DNA from: a virus
Length of the DNA: 56,352 nt
Virus record (IMG/VR): IMGVR_UViG_3300044960_000268
Location: 1-56,352 of that record
Reading direction: 5' to 3' (one strand)
The stretch's first letter is position 1, and every line of letters starts with the position of its first letter. The notes under the pieces are model-generated. The model searched no databases. It had not been told where the DNA came from and saw only the letters and a list, made by a program, of their open reading frames with translations. The position numbers were made by a program, and so were the translations under genes. Shown here piece after piece: positions 1-9,080 of this stretch.

Positions 1-127
1 GCCGGTACTGCGATTTCAGTAAGATCGATGAACCCATCAGCGTCTAGGTAGAGGTTGTTTCCTACCTGTAAGTCTACAAAGTTCCTGAAAAGCGCCGCAG
101 TCATGCGTTGGATTTCGGTGGAGCCGA
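1..127. repeat. Direct repeat copy 1 (fibre core), truncated by window start
   Basis: Bases 1..127 are identical to 1239..1365. The repeat lies in the core of the two tandem fibre genes. It is continued by the last 16 bases of the window, which match 1146..1161, so the full exact repeat would be about 220 bp. Confidence 0.95.
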
Positions 128-635
128 GATAGCGTCTCAGCTCAGATATAGCGTTCGACCCGGTTCCGACGATACGTTCGCTATAGCTGTTCCCCGAGCC
201 GTTTCCTGACTTGAATTCCTTTATAATTTGTTCCGCTGTGCCGTTTTGGGTGTTACGTGCAGTTAGAGGGATCCCAGCGGCGGCTACCACGAGTGACCCA
301 AACAGCTCAAGCTCTCCGTTGATCGTTCCTCCGCCAGAAGACAGGATGAAGGACTCTGTGTCAAGCTCTTGGCTAGTACTGATAGCCGTATATCGATGCG
401 TCGAGACCGATCCGTCGGGAGTTTTCACTTCGATCTCGTATGCGCCGCCTTCGACAAAAAAGAAGACTAAGCCCAGAGAGTTAGCTAACAAAGGATTAGG
501 TAGTATCTTAGTCCCTGATCGATCCAGAAACAGTTTCGCTAGCTTTCCTGTAGCTTCATTTCTGACGCTCACAGAAGCAAAAGGGATAATATCCCCGAGC
601 GTATCAGTGCAGAAGAATTGCTTTCGAGCGAGCAT
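1..635 (-). CDS. Tail fibre paralogue B, N-terminal part (gene cut by window edge)
   Basis: ATG at 635 overlaps by one base the TGA of the upstream fibre gene (TGATG). The frame stays open to base 1, giving 211 codons. The product is a paralogue of the fibre at 635..1876: both have an N-terminal beta-type segment ending in GGAYxIxV, then GGTING, then an identical core running from GSTEIQRMTAALF to IAVPA. The reading continues at 55814..56352 once 77 bases are supplied from the paralogue (1162..1238). The whole protein would be about 416 aa, against 413 aa for its neighbour. It is probably a trimeric tail appendage or receptor-binding protein by position after the tail tip. The frame and homology are seen directly; the function is inferred. 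Confidence 0.75.
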   Translation of the reverse strand, partial: MLARKQFFCTDTLGDIIPFASVSVRNEATGKLAKLFLDRSGTKILPNPLLANSLGLVFFFVEGGAYEIEVKTPDGSVSTHRYTAISTSQELDTESFILSSGGGTINGELELFGSLVVAAAGIPLTARNTQNGTAEQIIKEFKSGNGSGNSYSERIVGTGSNAISELRRYLGSTEIQRMTAALFRNFVDLQVGNNLYLDADGFIDLTEIAVP

Positions 636-1876
636 CAGGCTACCCTGCCATAGACTGTGATGGTCCCGGCATCGATGTTGCCAGAGGCGAAGTTCACACG
701 AATACAGTTGATAGCATTTGCTACCCCTGTGGAAGCGACAGATTGAGAAGATCCGTCCTCAGCATCAGAGCCCCCATATCCTCTAAAGGTTTTGACGTGA
801 GAGGCCTTGTCACACCGAGCCCAATGAGCGAAAAAGACGATGTCTGCAGTTGCTGCAGTCAGTGAGGTGTCCCTATATACTTCCGGAGCTGTTATTCCTG
901 TACTTGCTGCCGCAGTTCCTGTGATTGTAGTATTTTGCCCAGTAACTGCTTCAACGGTGGCCCCTCCATCGTCCGAAACATGGACTCTCAATTGATTTGC
1001 AGAGGTTGCACTATTGGATAAGCCAAACCCCACAATCACTAGTTCAGCGTAGGTCTTCGAGAGAGCAAAATCAACGTTAGCGACGGCAGCTCCCACCGTA
1101 GTCGTACCGACCTCTTCCCATTTCCCCGTGCTTGTGCCTCCGACGGTCACCTCCGTCCCCGCATTGTCGCGGAAGAATAGTCGTGAAAGGCCTCCTACGT
1201 CTTTGCAGTAGAGGCGAGCAACGTTGGCAGCAGGATTAGCCGGTACTGCGATTTCAGTAAGATCGATGAACCCATCAGCGTCTAGGTAGAGGTTGTTTCC
1301 TACCTGTAAGTCTACAAAGTTCCTGAAAAGCGCCGCAGTCATGCGTTGGATTTCGGTGGAGCCGATGAACCGACGTACTTCTGCGACGTTGTTCGATCCA
1401 CCCCCTACGATGCGCGTATTGTATTTGTTACCTGCTCCCGATCCCGATTGGAACTCCTCGATTGTTCTTTCAGTAGTATCATTCTCAGTTCTTCTCAGAA
1501 TTAATGCTGTGGTGGAAGCAATAAGCGATAGTAACCCATTGATCGTCAGATTGCCGTTGATAGTTCCGCCAGCAGTAGTAAGAAAAGAACTCGCATCTGC
1601 CTCTTGCGCCGTTCCTATTCCCACATATTGCCATTCGATGGAGAAGGATCCTGATGTGACCTGGATCCGATAAGCTCCGCCTAAGGCATGGAAGAAAGCA
1701 AAACCGTTAGCATCCGCAGTAAACGGATTGCTCTTGGGAACTACGCCCGCTCTATCAGAGAATATGGTAGCAAGAGGTAGACCTGTTGTTTCTCGTCTCA
1801 CTGTTACTGTAGCACCCGGCTGAATAGTGCCTTGGTGATTGACGATTGTAGCTTGCCATCTTGCAAGAGTTGCCAT
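635..1876 (-). CDS. Tail fibre / receptor-binding paralogue A
   Basis: 413 aa. ATG at 1876 shares one base with the stop of the tail-tip gene (TGATG), suggesting translational coupling. The N-terminal ~90 residues look like a beta-rich head domain that varies from paralogue B. Residues about 100-250 form a repetitive fibre-like core with the DADGFIDLTEIAVPA and RLFFRDNAGTEVT motifs common in phage appendage proteins. The C-terminal ~160 residues (ending NIDAGTITVYG) are a beta-rich tip, sharing the NIDAGT ending with paralogue B but otherwise divergent. It probably forms part of the host-recognition apparatus at the tail tip. The identical DNA core flanked by diverged ends points to gene conversion or recent recombination. 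Confidence 0.8.
   Translation of the reverse strand: MATLARWQATIVNHQGTIQPGATVTVRRETTGLPLATIFSDRAGVVPKSNPFTADANGFAFFHALGGAYRIQVTSGSFSIEWQYVGIGTAQEADASSFLTTAGGTINGNLTINGLLSLIASTTALILRRTENDTTERTIEEFQSGSGAGNKYNTRIVGGGSNNVAEVRRFIGSTEIQRMTAALFRNFVDLQVGNNLYLDADGFIDLTEIAVPANPAANVARLYCKDVGGLSRLFFRDNAGTEVTVGGTSTGKWEEVGTTTVGAAVANVDFALSKTYAELVIVGFGLSNSATSANQLRVHVSDDGGATVEAVTGQNTTITGTAAASTGITAPEVYRDTSLTAATADIVFFAHWARCDKASHVKTFRGYGGSDAEDGSSQSVASTGVANAINCIRVNFASGNIDAGTITVYGRVA
1146..1365. repeat. Direct repeat copy 2 (complete ~220 bp fibre core)
   Basis: 1239..1365 equals 1..127 and 1146..1161 equals 56337..56352, with no mismatch seen. Only 1162..1238 (77 bases) has no counterpart elsewhere in the window. 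It encodes the conserved segment around VARLYCKDVGGLSRLFFRD. Confidence 0.93.
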
Positions 1877-4800
1877 CAGTTGATCTCCGGTCCTCGACGG
1901 TCACCCGTCGGTCCAAACTGAGTAACGAAGCTGATCCCGTCAATAGCAGCTCCCGCACTGCCTCCATCTTCTCCACTCGCATTGAGGCCAGGACCACCGC
2001 CATTAGTAGCCGAACGAAACCCGCTTCCTGAAGTATTACCTCGTGCGCCTCCAGCTTCACTGGTTCCTGGCTCACCATTCTCGGTTGAGCTATTGTAGGC
2101 GGCACCGCCCGCTCCCGGAATAGTTCCTGCACCCCCTCCACCACCACCAGCGAACCCGTCAACTGTGATGCCGCCCTGACCACCTCCGCCGCCACCCCAA
2201 ATCTCCCCATTCTCATCGATAAGAGTAATGGGAACTCTCGTATAGAGGGCGATACCGCCGTCTTCTCCGTCATCCAAACTCGAGGGTTGAAAGTTATTGC
2301 GACCGCGGCCACCATCTCCACCTTTTCCTTGAACGCGCCCGATCACCTCGATAGTTATAGGCGGAAGTAGATCCCAGTCGCCAACATCGAAAGAGGGCAT
2401 AGAGGCATCGTTCGATCCGACAACAACGCCAGGATTGATGATGCAGCGGATGGTGACGTTTTCAGACCCGAGATCGTCCTCGGTGATAGCAGGGAAGATC
2501 TGGTCATGGAGTGTGCGCAGATTGACGTTGTTGATGTTGCTGTCAATCGTGATCACTCGATTGAGTAGGTCAGCCGCTGAAACAGGAGTATAAAGAACCT
2601 CCTCAGCATCCACCTTCCACCTATCACTCAGGGGTTCCACACGAGTGACCTGGATAGAAGTGTCTACTTCGTTCCCCGAAGCGTCCTGATTACCCTTCCA
2701 AGATAATCGATAACCGCTCCCAGGAAGAGGCTCCTGGATCCCACTATATCTCATTACATCGAATTGGATCTTACGAGGAGGCCGAGCGAAACGAGCCAGA
2801 TGAAGATCATTGACACGATCCGCTGTAGATCGGCCGAACGCGGGGATCCATGTACCGAAGATCTTCTTGATAATGGCTTCGCCGTTCTCTGTCTCTGTCT
2901 CCGTATCAATCGTTGCAATAGTCGAACGGTAGTTATTAGGCTCTGTCAGAGACTGTAAAGGATTGCGTACTCCATAGTAGGTCCATACTTGAGTAATCCG
3001 TTTATTGAGCTGCTCTGACACCGACAGCGACTCCTTCAGGATATTTCCTTGATGATAGGAGAACGCTGTAGAGGGAACTCCTCGAATTACCTGCAACTTG
3101 ATCAGATTTTCTTTGTTGTCGGGCCACACCGCTAGACCAGCCTGGACGATCAATTCGGTGATGAGCTGGTTTACTCCAGTCGGCTCAGCGATAATGCGAG
3201 TGTAGAGACGTTGCAGATAGGTGGATACTTCACTCTCCCACTCCGTCAAAGGTATATAAGAAGGGGCTATTCCGGCGAACTCCGTCAATAGCGTATAGAT
3301 GATCAATGCGGGACTCTGAGCTTCGAAATACTGACAAATCTGAACTCGATCCTCATCATTGTGCGCAACCGCCGTAGTGCCGAATTGACCTCGTCCGGCT
3401 ACCCCTCCTGTTACATTGAAGGTATCGCCGGTTCTAGTGAAAGCTACGATCTCCTCACCGCCTATAGCGACATAGCCAGATGAAGGATACTCTGCGCCAA
3501 TCCCAGAAGGAAGTACCGTGAAAGAAGTACCGTTGGCTGCTAGATCGGCAGAAAGGAAACCATTACTCACCCTCGGGCATTGCGAACGATCATTGTCAGC
3601 TAGTTTCAAAATGTCTTGACCGATCAAGTCGAATGTACCCGAAGGGGTAGGACCATTGAACCCTTCAAGAACAAAATGGCGCGTATCGAATTCACTCAAC
3701 CCTTGACCGAGAAGGCCATGAAGGATCCTCAATGCGTTTCCACGGCGAAAGAGGGAACGCCCGCGCCATTTGCCCCAGTAAGTACCTCTATCGAACAACT
3801 CTCCCAAATCCGCATGCTTATGGTCTTTGAAGGTCACTGTGATCTGCGCTCGCTTGCCCAATGACTCGCCAAGTGATACCTCAGCAGGAACCACACGGGC
3901 AGTAAGCATGCTTGGAATAGCGTAAGGCTCAGGAGGTAGATAGTCAGTCGACGCTGCAAACCTCACAGTCTCAGTCAGACTATTCAACATCGAACGGACA
4001 TGGAAATGCCCGCAATGGTAGAATGATCCATTCGTAGATATGTAAAGACCCACCTTGCCGGCGTTAGTAATAGGAGAAGAGGTATCATCCACAGAGAGGG
4101 AGAAAGCGATTGGCTCGTTCTTCAGTTCACCCGTCCACACTTTTGCTCGAAGGGTCACGCCTCCGCTGATGTCTATTGCATCGAACCTCAACCAGATGTT
4201 CTCTTGAGTACCGAACGACTGAACGAGCGTATTCAACGGGGAGAAGGCTCCTCCTGTTGCTTTGTCAATCGTCAGACCTGTGGAAGTAATACGAGCTCTG
4301 TAGGCGGTAGGGGTAGCGGTAGCCCCAGACCCTCTAAGGATCAAACCGCCCTCAGGAGAGGACTTGAAATTGAAAAGAGCAACGGCTGAAACGTTCTTAA
4401 TCCCTGGAACGGCGTCCCATGTCAATAATCCGTTTGCAGTGTCCGTAATCTTCTCGACTCTTAGCCCTTTACCCGAAGGAAGATCCGCGTCGATTACCCC
4501 ATTGAACGTGAGGTTGGCGCTCCAGAATTTAGCCCAGTGAAGAGGCGATACAGGATCGACCTTAGGCGCCCATACTGCTCCAACGAAGGGACTATTATCG
4601 GTCAGAGCGGTACTAGCCGTCAGCTGAGCATTAAAGGTCGCGGTAGTCGTTCGTGCGGTATCGGCGACGGTATGACCCGCCTCATTGGCGGGACCCGGAT
4701 CGAAACGTTCTGTGAAGTTCACCCATGTGGCCGTAGCAGTCGTAGCAATAAGATGAGCAACGGCAATTGCAGCACCATAGGCCGGCACTGTGAAGGAGAC

Positions 4801-5301
4801 GTTGAAAGGACCCGCGCTTCCCGAGTTGAGCTGAGCGGTGGGGGCCGACTTCGGCAATAAATTTTTAGCATTATGGAGCGCATAAAGAACTACAGAGCAT
4901 CTCAATTGTGTCGAAGAAAAGACGATTTCGACGTCTGCCAATTGACTAACAGCATTCTCGATACCGTAGATGGCGGCAAATCGAGAGTTTCCGGTGCCGG
5001 TGTTTCTGCGATTGAGCTGAAGTAAGGATTGGCCGTTGATCTTCACCGAGTTGGGAGAGCACAAGACACCCGACCCGTTACTCGCCATGACTGCGAGAAT
5101 TAATTTGCGTCCGGGCTTTACATCCCCTGTGGATAGATCGTTGAAGGTATACGTCTGCCGATCAACCGTGTCGATTGCAGTCGCCGTTACCTCAAGAATG
5201 ACAGGGTCCGAAGCAACAACCGTCTCGAACTCGGTCAGACGATACACATCCTGATCGAGCTCGATATAGGTTAGCGATTTTCCGGTGATTTCGTTACTCA
5301 C
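1876..5301 (-). CDS. Tail tip / central hub protein with Gly-rich C-terminal domain
   Basis: 1141 aa, the largest late product. Position after the tape measure and distal-tail-like gene, and before the fibres, identifies it as the tail tip (J-like) protein. Residues ~1-450 are beta-rich and lectin- or LamG-like in texture. The middle (~470-950) looks like a hub region (TFKDHKHADLGELFDRG; LTEFAGIAPSYIPLTEWE). The last ~170 residues are exceptionally glycine-rich, with GGGGGGQGG and GGGGGG runs, like the polyglycine folds of some phage adhesins. ATG at 5301 overlaps the previous stop by 4 nt (ATGA). Tail-tip role is confident from synteny; the adhesin role of the Gly-rich end is inference. Confidence 0.8.
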   Translation of the reverse strand: MSNEITGKSLTYIELDQDVYRLTEFETVVASDPVILEVTATAIDTVDRQTYTFNDLSTGDVKPGRKLILAVMASNGSGVLCSPNSVKINGQSLLQLNRRNTGTGNSRFAAIYGIENAVSQLADVEIVFSSTQLRCSVVLYALHNAKNLLPKSAPTAQLNSGSAGPFNVSFTVPAYGAAIAVAHLIATTATATWVNFTERFDPGPANEAGHTVADTARTTTATFNAQLTASTALTDNSPFVGAVWAPKVDPVSPLHWAKFWSANLTFNGVIDADLPSGKGLRVEKITDTANGLLTWDAVPGIKNVSAVALFNFKSSPEGGLILRGSGATATPTAYRARITSTGLTIDKATGGAFSPLNTLVQSFGTQENIWLRFDAIDISGGVTLRAKVWTGELKNEPIAFSLSVDDTSSPITNAGKVGLYISTNGSFYHCGHFHVRSMLNSLTETVRFAASTDYLPPEPYAIPSMLTARVVPAEVSLGESLGKRAQITVTFKDHKHADLGELFDRGTYWGKWRGRSLFRRGNALRILHGLLGQGLSEFDTRHFVLEGFNGPTPSGTFDLIGQDILKLADNDRSQCPRVSNGFLSADLAANGTSFTVLPSGIGAEYPSSGYVAIGGEEIVAFTRTGDTFNVTGGVAGRGQFGTTAVAHNDEDRVQICQYFEAQSPALIIYTLLTEFAGIAPSYIPLTEWESEVSTYLQRLYTRIIAEPTGVNQLITELIVQAGLAVWPDNKENLIKLQVIRGVPSTAFSYHQGNILKESLSVSEQLNKRITQVWTYYGVRNPLQSLTEPNNYRSTIATIDTETETENGEAIIKKIFGTWIPAFGRSTADRVNDLHLARFARPPRKIQFDVMRYSGIQEPLPGSGYRLSWKGNQDASGNEVDTSIQVTRVEPLSDRWKVDAEEVLYTPVSAADLLNRVITIDSNINNVNLRTLHDQIFPAITEDDLGSENVTIRCIINPGVVVGSNDASMPSFDVGDWDLLPPITIEVIGRVQGKGGDGGRGRNNFQPSSLDDGEDGGIALYTRVPITLIDENGEIWGGGGGGQGGITVDGFAGGGGGGAGTIPGAGGAAYNSSTENGEPGTSEAGGARGNTSGSGFRSATNGGGPGLNASGEDGGSAGAAIDGISFVTQFGPTGDRRGPEIN

Positions 5302-6155
5302 CGTGTTATTCCTTGCACTGTTAGCGACACCTGCATAAAGCCGGTTGATCGCTGGTTTTGAACTTGCATGTCACTCATAGCCCAGCAGTATCCTACTTCG
5401 TAAGGATAGGATCCCGGTCGCCACGCGAAGAAAAAAGGCTTCTCAATCGCGTGCTGTCGCCACGGCTCCATCTCAGTCCGATAGAAGATTGGAGTGATAT
5501 GATCCAATTCAATCTGGGTTTCACTCATCTCACTAAGGACAACTCGCCCAAGAAAATGACCGAGCTCGCTTCGACCAGTGACGATGTTAGCTTTAGTGTT
5601 AAAAGTGATCGGTTTGTGGCCGACATAGATGCGTCGTTCTAGGATAGTCAATCGTCCGATCTGAAGAACAGCACAACGAGGGGCTACAGTATCGTTGAGA
5701 GGTGTAATAACGAGGCGCATCTGCAGGAACGTGTTCGAAGTGAAGCGAAACAATAGCGGACTATCGTCTCCAGGAACGATCTCTTCGGATAGGGGCTCCC
5801 AATCAAATCCTTCAGCACTATCCGTTTGTGTAGCACCTTCAACTTGCAATGAGAACTGACCACTTCCAAAATTATGACCTGCGATGGCTAGATAATCCAC
5901 AGGATCGGTGCCATCGGATAAGCCAGAAAAGTCGACTGTCAAAAATTGAGTGTTGCTGCCGGCAATTCCCTTCCAGTAAAGAGCACTCGAAGGATTGGCG
6001 AGGTTGGTTACGGGGAATGAGAGATCTTCGCTGGTTGCTGACAAGGAGGAAGCCGTTACGATATTCCGCCATCCTACAAGCGGATTATCGTTCGTCACTT
6101 CGACACCCGAAACAATTGCGGGGAGGACCAGGTTAGGCGAAACAATGACACCCAT
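5298..6155 (-). CDS. Distal tail-like protein
   Basis: 285 aa, between tape measure and tail tip. It is beta-rich: residues ~20-150 resemble a jelly-roll or carbohydrate-binding-like module (YLAIAGHNFGSGQFSLQVEG). The C-terminal half has the aromatic-rich FFFAWRPGSYPYEVGYCW segment. Its position matches Dit-like or minor tail proteins of siphoviruses that join the tube to the tip. The 4-nt overlap with the tip gene suggests coupling. No enzymatic motif is visible; family assignment is by position and fold texture only. Confidence 0.65.
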   Translation of the reverse strand: MGVIVSPNLVLPAIVSGVEVTNDNPLVGWRNIVTASSLSATSEDLSFPVTNLANPSSALYWKGIAGSNTQFLTVDFSGLSDGTDPVDYLAIAGHNFGSGQFSLQVEGATQTDSAEGFDWEPLSEEIVPGDDSPLLFRFTSNTFLQMRLVITPLNDTVAPRCAVLQIGRLTILERRIYVGHKPITFNTKANIVTGRSELGHFLGRVVLSEMSETQIELDHITPIFYRTEMEPWRQHAIEKPFFFAWRPGSYPYEVGYCWAMSDMQVQNQRSTGFMQVSLTVQGITR

Positions 6156-6164
6156 GATAAGGCC

Positions 6165-8003
6165 TTAGATGGTGATGTTACGAGTGCTGATCAAGGTTGC
6201 ACCATTTTGGACTTCGAGGTTGATATTTCGAATAAGCTCTTCTAGCTGTCTTCCCGAGAAGATCGCTGCGGGATCCACTCCTTGAATGAATAGCGCTCGA
6301 CCAGGCGCCGGTGCTTCTGGCTGTAACGGAGGAGAGCTTCCACCGCCACCGCCACCGCCACCGCCTGGACTCGGTGCGCTGCCGCCGCCGCTCTGACTGG
6401 TGGATCGAATGGTTGCAATTTGCGCGGCGCCCATAGCAGCTACGAGAGCGGCTTGCGCGAGGTTGAGCGGGAACGGCAGTTTTAGCGCCTCGGTGATAGC
6501 CACAGCTGTGTTGATGATCGCTGCGGCGATGGCCGCTGCCTTGCTCTTCGGGAACAGTGCGGTCAGCGCTTGCGCTGCTGTCTGCGCAACAGTGATGTAC
6601 GCCTGCTCCTCCTGCTTGAGGAGATTGCGCTTGATTTGCGTCATCTGACGCTGACGCTCAGCGCTATCCGTGATCGCAGCAGTAGCGCGCCTCTGCGCTT
6701 CGGCGATGCGCGACGAGGTATCCTCCCACGCTAGCGCCAACGTCTCAGCGATTGTTCCGCCGCCTTGTGCAATCGTGAGGAACTCTTGCAGCTGGAACTG
6801 CGCCTCCTTCATCTGATCAGACAAGCCGCCAAGAGAAGGGGCTTGGGGTTTCTGAACATTCCCTTCATCCACAGTAACTTGAAGGGGGTTGCCGGCCGCC
6901 GCCTCTTTGAGACGAGCAATCTCAGCCTGTGCCTCTTTTGCGCGAGCAATCCAGGCAGCCAGCTGCTCGTCGTTATGAGCGACGGCTGCCCGGATGCTAT
7001 CGAAGGCTTCCGCCGCCCCGGGCCCGCCTTCCGAAGCAATCCTCGACAATTGTTCCATGAGCCTTTCATTGGCTTCATGGAGACGCTTCACATTGGCAGC
7101 AGCTTCATTGAGTTTCTCATACGCTTGAGACAGCTCATTCAATCGAGCATTGTTTCTCAAGGCCTCAATGCCCTGGCTAAGGGCTCGTATCAGATCGGTA
7201 AGACCTTTAACAGCTGCAGTCAAAGTCGGCGCTGCCAGGATCGTCAGTTCTCGAATAAGCGCATCGAGGGCCCCTTGTAAAGCCAAAGAAGACTTACGAA
7301 ACTCTTCAGCTTTTCTGATAGCTTCCGCGTCCAGAACCACACCAAGCCGTTGAGCTTCCTCGGTCAGTTTTGCTAGCCCTGCCGATCCTTGATTTAAGAG
7401 CGGCACGAGGCGCGGTCCGGCCTCTTCCCCGAATAATGCGGAAGCCAATGCACTCTTATTGGCTCCGTCGGCGTATCTCGAAAAGGAGTCGGCTAGTTCT
7501 GGCAATACCTGAGCGAAGTTTCTTAGACTTCCTTCGGTATCCGTAATCGAAACTCCTAGAAGCTGCAAAGCTTGTGCGCCTCGAGAAGCCGGGTTCGAGA
7601 TAGCCTCCGCCATTCGGCCGCCGAACTGGGAAATTACTTGTCGAAGGGCCTCGAATTCCACGCCCGATTGTTCAGCAGCGAATTTCAGCTCGCTGAGTTG
7701 ATCCACCGCGATGCCCGTCGACTGGGACAGTCGCTGGATCATTGAGATGTCTTGAATACTTCTTTGAAAGGCAGCCCAAGCGGCGTTGATCGACAAGAAC
7801 CCTGCAGCCAACGCCGCGACGCGCGTCGTTACCGCCGACGCCATCGAGGAGAGGCGCGTCTCCATCTCTTTGGCGGTTCTCTTTGTGGCTTTCTCGAGGT
7901 CCTCGACGCTCTTTCTGCCTTCTTGCATACCCTTCTTGAGATCGACAACATCAGCACCGATCCTAATCAGAAGAGTCTCAACGGTTGCGGTACTGTCGGC
8001 CAT
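6165..8003 (-). CDS. Tail tape measure protein
   Basis: 612 aa. It starts two bases after the frameshifted chaperone ORF, as tape measures usually do. Typical features: N-terminal alpha-helical region, Ala-rich hydrophobic segment at ~50-75 (AVTTRVAALAAGFLSINAA), long coiled-coil heptads to ~380, a second hydrophobic patch near 470-540 (AAAIAAAIINTAVAITEAL) and a Gly/Pro/Ser linker (GGGGGGGGGSSPP) before the C-terminal tail. Tape measures set tail length. At the usual ~0.15 nm per residue this would give a tail of about 90 nm, which is an estimate, not a measurement. Confidence 0.92.
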   Translation of the reverse strand: MADSTATVETLLIRIGADVVDLKKGMQEGRKSVEDLEKATKRTAKEMETRLSSMASAVTTRVAALAAGFLSINAAWAAFQRSIQDISMIQRLSQSTGIAVDQLSELKFAAEQSGVEFEALRQVISQFGGRMAEAISNPASRGAQALQLLGVSITDTEGSLRNFAQVLPELADSFSRYADGANKSALASALFGEEAGPRLVPLLNQGSAGLAKLTEEAQRLGVVLDAEAIRKAEEFRKSSLALQGALDALIRELTILAAPTLTAAVKGLTDLIRALSQGIEALRNNARLNELSQAYEKLNEAAANVKRLHEANERLMEQLSRIASEGGPGAAEAFDSIRAAVAHNDEQLAAWIARAKEAQAEIARLKEAAAGNPLQVTVDEGNVQKPQAPSLGGLSDQMKEAQFQLQEFLTIAQGGGTIAETLALAWEDTSSRIAEAQRRATAAITDSAERQRQMTQIKRNLLKQEEQAYITVAQTAAQALTALFPKSKAAAIAAAIINTAVAITEALKLPFPLNLAQAALVAAMGAAQIATIRSTSQSGGGSAPSPGGGGGGGGGSSPPLQPEAPAPGRALFIQGVDPAAIFSGRQLEELIRNINLEVQNGATLISTRNITI

Positions 8004-8004
8004 G

Positions 8005-8624
8005 TTAGTGAGGTCCGTACGGTTGATCCTCCGGGTTTCCGAAGGCTTCTTGATACATCTCCTTGACCTCGTGCTCGGTCAGACTGCCATACATCTTAGG
8101 CGGTCTTCGAGCCTCAATAAGCCACCATACTTCGGTCGGAGTGAGCTCCCAAAACTCTTGAGGGCTCACCGCTTTGTCTCGTCCGACCAAGGTCTTATAA
8201 GCGGACTCTATGAGGCCTTGGTCGGAGACCCGTTTCCCGCGGAGACTTCCTCAGTCGCATCTTCGACTGTATTCGTCTCGACTGCGGCTTCCAATTTCCT
8301 ACGCTGAGCCGGGGGTATCATCATCATCCACAAAGCGATGACGACATTCGATGCTCCGGCAGCTCCATTATTGTCCCAGAGCGCTTCGTACACTTCATCG
8401 TCTGTGACCTTCGCACCGGCGTACCGCAGCACAGCGGCGTAAGCCATAGCGGCTTTAGAGAAAGGAACGTGTTCCCCCTTCGCTAGATCAGCTGAGGAAA
8501 TGCATTCCTCGATCTTAGCGATTGCACGAAGAACGCGGTTAGGCGGAATGACATACGTCTCGCCTTTCCACGTCAATTCGATCTTTTCGAACACGCTCTT
8601 AGGCATACGGATTACGTTGCTCAT
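8005..8624 (-). CDS. Tail assembly chaperone frameshift fusion (GT-like)
   Basis: Predicted -1 frameshift product: codons from ATG 8624 to the slippery heptamer GGGAAAC (8232..8238), then frame -1 to the stop at 8005, about 206 aa. The downstream frame is open through the slip site and encodes an acidic, Trp-rich T-type segment (PQEFWELTPTEVWWLIEA) ending one base before the tape measure. This is the classic G/GT arrangement that chaperones the tape measure during tail assembly. An independent start in the T frame (TTG 8190) looks weak, which supports frameshifting. Confidence 0.85.
8208..8624 (-). CDS. Tail assembly chaperone, short form (G-like)
   Basis: 138 aa product of the unshifted frame. 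ATG at 8624 lies between the tail tube gene and the tape measure. The N-terminus (ELTWKGETYVIPPNRVLRAIAKIEE) resembles chaperone proteins of siphovirus tails. It contains GGGAAAC near its 3' end in the correct phase (codons GGA AAC), so a fraction of ribosomes should yield the longer GT form. Confidence 0.85.
   Translation of the reverse strand: MSNVIRMPKSVFEKIELTWKGETYVIPPNRVLRAIAKIEECISSADLAKGEHVPFSKAAMAYAAVLRYAGAKVTDDEVYEALWDNNGAAGASNVVIALWMMMIPPAQRRKLEAAVETNTVEDATEEVSAGNGSPTKAS
8232..8238 (-). promoter_or_regulatory. Programmed -1 ribosomal slippery site GGGAAAC
   Basis: Reads G GGA AAC in the frame of the short chaperone, fitting X XXY YYZ, and closely matches lambda G/T (GGGAAAG). It lies 24 nt before the zero-frame stop, and the -1 frame is open to 8005. 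Confidence 0.88.
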
Positions 8625-8648
8625 GGTTTGGCTCTCCTCGTCAGTTCA

Positions 8649-9068
8649 TCACGAGAACTGGTAGTCGAATGTCACAGGGCCGCTGTTCTGGAACGTTGCC
8701 TCGTAAGTCATGGCGTCATTGTAAGCGCCAGTCTGCGAAAAGCTAGTCAGAACAAAGGTTCCAGTCATCGTCTCTCCCGTAGGAAGTTCCCACATGAGAG
8801 TGCCTGTGCGATTGCGGCGAACGAAGTCATCGAGAAGCTGGCTATCCTTAGCGATGCCTTGAACTGTGATCTCAACTGTGTCCTCGGCAGCTCCATTATT
8901 ATCAGCCAGCTTTCGCCACCCATCGTCGTCATCATCTGTGACGTTAACGGGCTCACCGGCAACGGTAAGAGTCTTCGTACGGACACCTAGAAGGTATTCG
9001 CCTTTCCAACGAACCTTAGCCTTTCGGCCCTTGAATGCGGTGCCCGGCGATACGGTTGCAGCAACCAT
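8649..9068 (-). CDS. Major tail tube protein
   Basis: 139 aa. Sits between the tail terminator-like gene and the chaperone, the standard place for the tube subunit. The sequence is beta-rich with TP901-1-type tail tube texture: an N-terminal beta segment (AKVRWKGEYLLGVRTKTLTVAG), a Thr/Gly-rich middle and the TGTFVLTSFSQTGAYNDA region near the end. It would polymerise into the non-contractile tube through which DNA passes. No sheath gene lies next to it, supporting a siphovirus. Confidence 0.75.
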   Translation of the reverse strand: MVAATVSPGTAFKGRKAKVRWKGEYLLGVRTKTLTVAGEPVNVTDDDDDGWRKLADNNGAAEDTVEITVQGIAKDSQLLDDFVRRNRTGTLMWELPTGETMTGTFVLTSFSQTGAYNDAMTYEATFQNSGPVTFDYQFS

Positions 9069-9080
9069 CTTGATACTCCT

